From contig JALONG010000045.1 in NCBI GenBank assembly GCA_025455065.1, forward strand, positions 1 through 37,588: a stretch of DNA of 37,588 bases, read 5' to 3'. Below, one piece after another: positions 33,939-37,588 of this stretch. The notes beneath the pieces are model-generated. The model saw nothing but the letters and a program-made list of their open reading frames with translations, was not told where the DNA came from and did no database searches. The position numbers were made by a program, and so were the translations under genes. The DNA is from Candidatus Kapaibacterium sp. (GTDB lineage: Bacteria > Bacteroidota > Ignavibacteria > Kapaibacteriales > UBA4661). The stretch's first letter is position 1, and every line of letters starts with the position of its first letter.

Positions 33939-35030
33939 TTATCGTGAATTATCCTCTTGAGTGCTTGAGGCAGCAGGTTTGGGTGCAAAGGCTTGTTCAA
34001 AGAACAAACGAATTCTTCTAAGGTTGCCAAATGAGTAAAAACCACTATCCCAATGGCGATAGCCATCCAATAAATCCAAAGTTGAAGATACTCCAGCTTT
34101 ATTTAAGGCTTCATCAAGCAATTCACTTTGATTGGGAGGGACATTACAGTCCACTGTTCCATGCTGGATAAGAAACGGTGGATCATCGGGTGTAACATAA
34201 AAAATCGGGTTGGCAAGTTTTACTTTGTCCGGTATGGTTTTTATCGCTGCCCCCATGAGTAGGGCTTCTGGTGAGGTTGGCTGACTATGAATAATTGGTG
34301 TGGCGCAGTCTTCAACAGGAGCATCATCCATTTTCAAAAAATCGGTAGGACCATATAAGTCGACAACGGCATGAACACGGCTTGAAAAACCGATATAGGG
34401 TCCAACCGCACCTTCAATTTCAATCGTTACATCACCCGATGTGGCTGTTTTTACGTCTCCAGAGCAGCCCAACAATGCAGCCAAATGCCCACCAGCTCCT
34501 TCGCCCCAAACACCTATTTTTGTTGTGTCAATTTTGAATCGTGCCGCGTTGGCACGAATCCATCGAATTACGGCTTTACAGTTATGTAACTGTGTTGGAA
34601 ATCGTTCATTAGTGACATAATTCGCACAAACAACAACAAAACCGCTTTTCACCATGGAAGCGGCATAATTAACCCCAAAACCGTTTTTATTTCCAGAAAA
34701 CCACGAGCCTCCATGCAACCATAATATCACGGGAAATGTAGGTTTTTGCGGATTCTCTGATGGTACATAGATATCCAAAAGCATATCTTTTCCTCCTACA
34801 TTTCCATAAACAATTCCCGTTTCAGTAGGAGGCACAAATTGTTGTGCCGCAGCGGAAACTGTCGCTAAACTCAATAGCACAAGAGATACTCCCAAAAATT
34901 TTTTACCTAACGTCGTTAGGGCAATTCTTGGGTTCCGTCGTTGCTGTCGAGAGAAATGTATAAAACAGAGAAAAATAGTCATCAAAACACGGTTTTCGTC
35001 CCTTTGCGCTGCTGCTTTCGCAATGGGCAT
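33939..35030 (-). CDS. Secreted alpha/beta-hydrolase (BD-FAE/esterase-like) lacking the nucleophile Ser
   Basis: A signal-like segment (GKKFLGVSLVLLSLATVSAAAQ, residues 42-63) precedes an alpha/beta-hydrolase domain. It has the oxyanion motif LHGGSW (105-110), the elbow GVWGEGAGGHLAALLG, HGTVDCNVPP with Asp 294, and GYRHWDSG with His 326. The elbow should read GxSAGG; here residue 178 is Gly (codon GGA at 34497-34499), so the catalytic Ser is missing while Asp and His remain. It may be a pseudoenzyme, or have changed chemistry. The n-region before the signal is long: ATG at 34982 (residue 17) is the likelier start than 35030. The gene is tightly followed by dut. Confidence 0.85.
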   Translation of the reverse strand: MPIAKAAAQRDENRVLMTIFLCFIHFSRQQRRNPRIALTTLGKKFLGVSLVLLSLATVSAAAQQFVPPTETGIVYGNVGGKDMLLDIYVPSENPQKPTFPVILWLHGGSWFSGNKNGFGVNYAASMVKSGFVVVCANYVTNERFPTQLHNCKAVIRWIRANAARFKIDTTKIGVWGEGAGGHLAALLGCSGDVKTATSGDVTIEIEGAVGPYIGFSSRVHAVVDLYGPTDFLKMDDAPVEDCATPIIHSQPTSPEALLMGAAIKTIPDKVKLANPIFYVTPDDPPFLIQHGTVDCNVPPNQSELLDEALNKAGVSSTLDLLDGYRHWDSGFYSFGNLRRIRLFFEQAFAPKPAASSTQEDNSR

Positions 35031-35211
35031 GGCGGAATGGTCTTGTTATGGTGTAAATTTATATGCTTTTTTTGGATTTATTGAGAAATTTTTACCATAA
35101 CGAAAGAAATTTTCTCCTTTATACCTTGACATCCCTTTTCGTTCCTAGGTTTATTACAGTTCCAAAATCTCTTTTGTTCTTATGCTTAAAGTTTTTGCAG
35201 TATCACATTTA

Positions 35212-35233
35212 TTTTTTAGATTAAGCTAAAAAA
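35212..35233. promoter_or_regulatory. DtxR/MntR-like operator upstream of the Nramp gene
   Basis: TTTTTTAG-ATTAAG-CTAAAAAA is a palindrome with 8-bp arms, 41 bases before the Nramp start codon. The core TTTAG-N6-CTAAA matches the general shape of DtxR/MntR/SirR-family boxes (TTTAGGTTAACCTAAA type), whose regulators control Mn and Fe transporters. Assignment is by pattern and context. Confidence 0.5.
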
Positions 35234-35274
35234 ATATTTAGTCAAATTTCTCATCTCTAGATTCAGTAAACATT

Positions 35275-37158
35275 ATGACGAGTCAATCTTCACAAAATCC
35301 TTCATTTTCCAATATTCACCAATCAGTGAAAATACCAAACGACAATCGTTGGAAAAAGGTCTTTGCATTTTTTGGTCCGGCTTATCTTGTTAGCGTTGGG
35401 TATATGGATCCTGGTAACTGGGCAACGGATATTGAAGGTGGCGCTCGCTTTGGGTATGCACTTGTGTGGGTGTTATTGATGTCCAACCTTATGGCGGTTC
35501 TGCTTCAAACCTTATCAGCTCGCTTGGGCATCGTTACGGGGCGTGATTTAGCACAGGCTTGCCGCGATAATTATCCTGCTCCGGTTGCATATTCACTTTG
35601 GTTCTTAGCAGAAATTGCAATAGCCGCTTGCGATTTAGCTGAAGTACTTGGTACAGCAATCGGCATTAATTTATTATTTCATTTTCCTGTACTTTGGGGA
35701 GTAATTATTGCAGGGTTTGACACTTTTTTACTGTTGCTCATTCAAAATTTTGGAGTGAGAAAGTTTGAAGCTTTTATCGTTACATTGGTTGCAACCATTG
35801 GAGGCTGTTTTTTGATTGAGTTGTTTCTATCCAAACCTGACATAATGATGGTCACAAAAGGCTTTGCGCCCTCTTTACCGGAAGGAGCGCTTTTTGTAGC
35901 AATTGGAATTATTGGCGCTACAGTTATGCCCCACAATCTCTATCTTCATTCATCGCTCGTACAAACACGAGCCGTAGAACCTACTAATGAAGGCAAACGT
36001 ATTGCAGCAAAATATAATTTTCTTGATTCAGTCATCGCACTTAACGCTGCATTCTTTGTTAATGCTGCCATTCTTATTTTGGCGGCATCCACGTTTCATA
36101 AAAACGGGGTTGTCGTAACAGAACTGCAACAAGCGCACGAACTTATTTCTCCGTTACTCGGCACAACACTTGCAGGCACACTTTTTGCCATTGCACTTTT
36201 GGCTGCTGGTCAATCATCCACTCTTACAGGAACACTTGCTGGACAAATTGTCATGGAAGGGTTTCTACATTTCAAAATGCGCCCATTTTTGCGTCGTCTC
36301 ATAACACGGATGGTTGCAATAATTCCGGCAATCTGGGTTCTTCTAACAGCAGGAGAAACCGGAACGTATCAATTACTGATATTAAGCCAAGTTATTCTTA
36401 GTCTGCAACTTCCCTTTGCAATAATTCCCCTTATTCATTTCACATCAGACCGCAGACAAATGGGTGAATTTGCTAGCAAGCCGCTTGTTGTTTTCTTTTC
36501 GTGGGTTGTTGCGGTCATTATTATTGTACTAAATATAAAATTAGTCATTGACAAATCAACTGAATTTCTTTCAGCGCAATCCTCTATTTTCCCGAAAATA
36601 GGGATACTAGTGGTAAGTATAGTTCTAGTTCTTCTACTTATCTACATTATTGTTAAACCATTTCTTGACCGTACGAATCGAGGTAAATCACGAAAACCGA
36701 CATTTACAATGCTCGACGAGGGTGCAAATTTACGTCTCGACAAACCCAGTTATACACGTGTCGGCGTAACGATTGCTTTTTCTGATAATGATAAAAAAGT
36801 CCTAAGTGAGGCTTGTTCGATAGCTCGCCAACACAATGCGGAATTATACCTTTTCCACGTTGTTGAAGGGGTAGGAGGAGTAGTATATGGAGGTGCTGCT
36901 TTTGACGCTGAGGCACGAGAAGATGAATTGTATTTACGTCGTGTTGGCGATGCACTTATCGCAGAAGGAATAGCCACTAAGTGTTTTCTTGGTTTTGGTG
37001 ATGTGCCCAAAGCAATAGTCGGGCTTTGCAAGGAACACAACGTCGAATTACTTGTCATGGGTGGACATGGGCACCGCGGACTTTGGGATTTCGTTTTTGG
37101 AGCTACAATTTCTCCGGTGCGCCATGAACTATCAATCCCAATGCTTATTGTTCGGTAA
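35275..37158 (+). CDS. Nramp divalent-metal transporter fused to a universal stress (Usp) domain, 627 aa
   Basis: Residues 25-455 form an Nramp/MntH-type proton-coupled Mn/Fe importer. The first unwound helix carries YMDPGNWATDIEGG (Asp 45, Asn 48) and helix 6 carries ATVMPHNLYLHS (Ala 215, Met 218, His 220), that is, the full metal-site set. About eleven helices can be counted. After a basic linker (RTNRGKSRKPTF), residues 480-627 form a cytoplasmic UspA domain: VGVTIAFSDNDKKVL, LYLFHVVEG, VELLVMGGHGHRG and FGATISPVRHELSIPMLIVR, including the G-x-x-G...G(S/T) nucleotide-binding loop. Typical Nramp proteins are 400-450 residues, so the fusion may gate transport by ATP or stress state. A palindromic operator candidate lies just upstream. 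Confidence 0.93.
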   Translation: MTSQSSQNPSFSNIHQSVKIPNDNRWKKVFAFFGPAYLVSVGYMDPGNWATDIEGGARFGYALVWVLLMSNLMAVLLQTLSARLGIVTGRDLAQACRDNYPAPVAYSLWFLAEIAIAACDLAEVLGTAIGINLLFHFPVLWGVIIAGFDTFLLLLIQNFGVRKFEAFIVTLVATIGGCFLIELFLSKPDIMMVTKGFAPSLPEGALFVAIGIIGATVMPHNLYLHSSLVQTRAVEPTNEGKRIAAKYNFLDSVIALNAAFFVNAAILILAASTFHKNGVVVTELQQAHELISPLLGTTLAGTLFAIALLAAGQSSTLTGTLAGQIVMEGFLHFKMRPFLRRLITRMVAIIPAIWVLLTAGETGTYQLLILSQVILSLQLPFAIIPLIHFTSDRRQMGEFASKPLVVFFSWVVAVIIIVLNIKLVIDKSTEFLSAQSSIFPKIGILVVSIVLVLLLIYIIVKPFLDRTNRGKSRKPTFTMLDEGANLRLDKPSYTRVGVTIAFSDNDKKVLSEACSIARQHNAELYLFHVVEGVGGVVYGGAAFDAEAREDELYLRRVGDALIAEGIATKCFLGFGDVPKAIVGLCKEHNVELLVMGGHGHRGLWDFVFGATISPVRHELSIPMLIVR

Positions 37159-37203
37159 ACCAGGGCAGAGAGTTGATGTTTTTTCGTACCTGGGTCAGGT
37201 GTG

Positions 37204-37588
37204 TTAAAATTGGAACTGTACATTCTTGTTCGAGAAGACATCAAAGAGCGCATCAAGAATGTTGGTTGTCTGCTTACGCAGGGTTGAGCCGAAGCCCCGC
37301 AAACGACAAAACACCACAGCACCGTTCATGGAACGGAACGAACCGGAAATTTTTTGTTGGACTGTGATCATACGCAAATCACGTTCGGCAAGGTTGTTGT
37401 CGAAAACAGCGTAGGGATCAGTGGCAAAGCGGAGGATGTCTGCTTTGTGGTGGAGGAGGCGTTCAGCCAGTAGGCGCTCTTCGGATTGGTTGATACGCCC
37501 TTTTGTTGTTCCGTTCTCTCGCTCGGTGCTGCGCGGATGAAGCCGCAATGCTGCCTCCACCAGCTCGTCGTAGCGCGTTTCTATGCTG
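37204..37588 (-). mobile_element. IS66-family transposase, C-terminal part, runs off the right edge
   Basis: The frame is open from the window end. It reads RYDELVEAALRLHPRS, RLLAERLLHHKADILRFATDP, then the IS66 hallmark VFDNNLAERDLRMITVQQKISGSFRS and GFGSTLRKQTTNILDALFDVF, ending at 37204. This is the C-terminal domain of an IS66 TnpC-type transposase, including the last acidic residue region of the DDE domain. Only about 128 residues lie in the window. The stop is 45 bases from the Nramp stop; no clear terminal inverted repeat could be defined in that gap. Confidence 0.88.

Overview
The window looks like chromosomal DNA of a member of the Bacteroidota/Chlorobiota (FCB) group. Base composition is moderate to AT-rich. 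Several upstream regions carry Bacteroidota-type promoters (TTG, 17-19 bases, TAnnTTTG). UvrA has the first zinc module reduced in the way I recall from that lineage, and tandem FtsX/MacB-type permeases of about 800 residues are typical of the group. I cannot name a genus from the sequence. No rRNA, tRNA or CRISPR array was seen.

The left 22 kb (1-22019) is an array of large two-module ABC permeases, all on the minus strand. There are six full-length copies (ending at 1172, 3566, 6354, 13983, 17125 and 19611) and one interrupted copy at the left edge. No MacB/LolD-type ATPase or membrane-fusion protein is encoded in the window, so these permeases must borrow one. The copy at 6354-9131 carries an inserted domain resembling the AMPK/CBM48 glycogen-binding fold inside its first extracytoplasmic domain, and follows a small lipoprotein gene.

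Three plus-strand inserts break up the array. Two (6016-6333 and 16496-17013) are decayed genes of a short Uma2-like nuclease family that sit divergently upstream of a permease. The second is split by a ~119 bp palindromic MITE-like element whose removal restores the frame. The third (9830-13938) is larger: a full-length Uma2 PD-(D/E)XK nuclease, a P-loop ATPase and a translationally coupled TPR protein, associated with two copies of a small palindromic repeat. It is the best candidate for an undescribed, possibly defence-like, system. All three inserts end at a permease 3' end beside CCAATGAC/GACCAA-type short repeats.

From 22 to 27 kb lie signalling genes on the minus strand: an orphan histidine kinase, a VOC protein, and a membrane-anchored coiled-coil/receiver/adenylate cyclase. 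Two TGTTC-N6-GAACA sites spaced 21 bp lie between the kinase gene and the next permease operon. From 27 to 33 kb, on the plus strand, are a DoxX-like protein, an orphan periplasmic substrate-binding protein, an isoprenylcysteine-methyltransferase-like membrane enzyme with a small membrane partner, and uvrA.

The right end holds a decayed toxin-like remnant, a tight operon of a secreted alpha/beta-hydrolase (nucleophile Ser replaced by Gly) and dut, an Nramp transporter fused to a universal-stress domain behind a DtxR/MntR-like operator, and the C-terminal part of an IS66 transposase running off the right edge.
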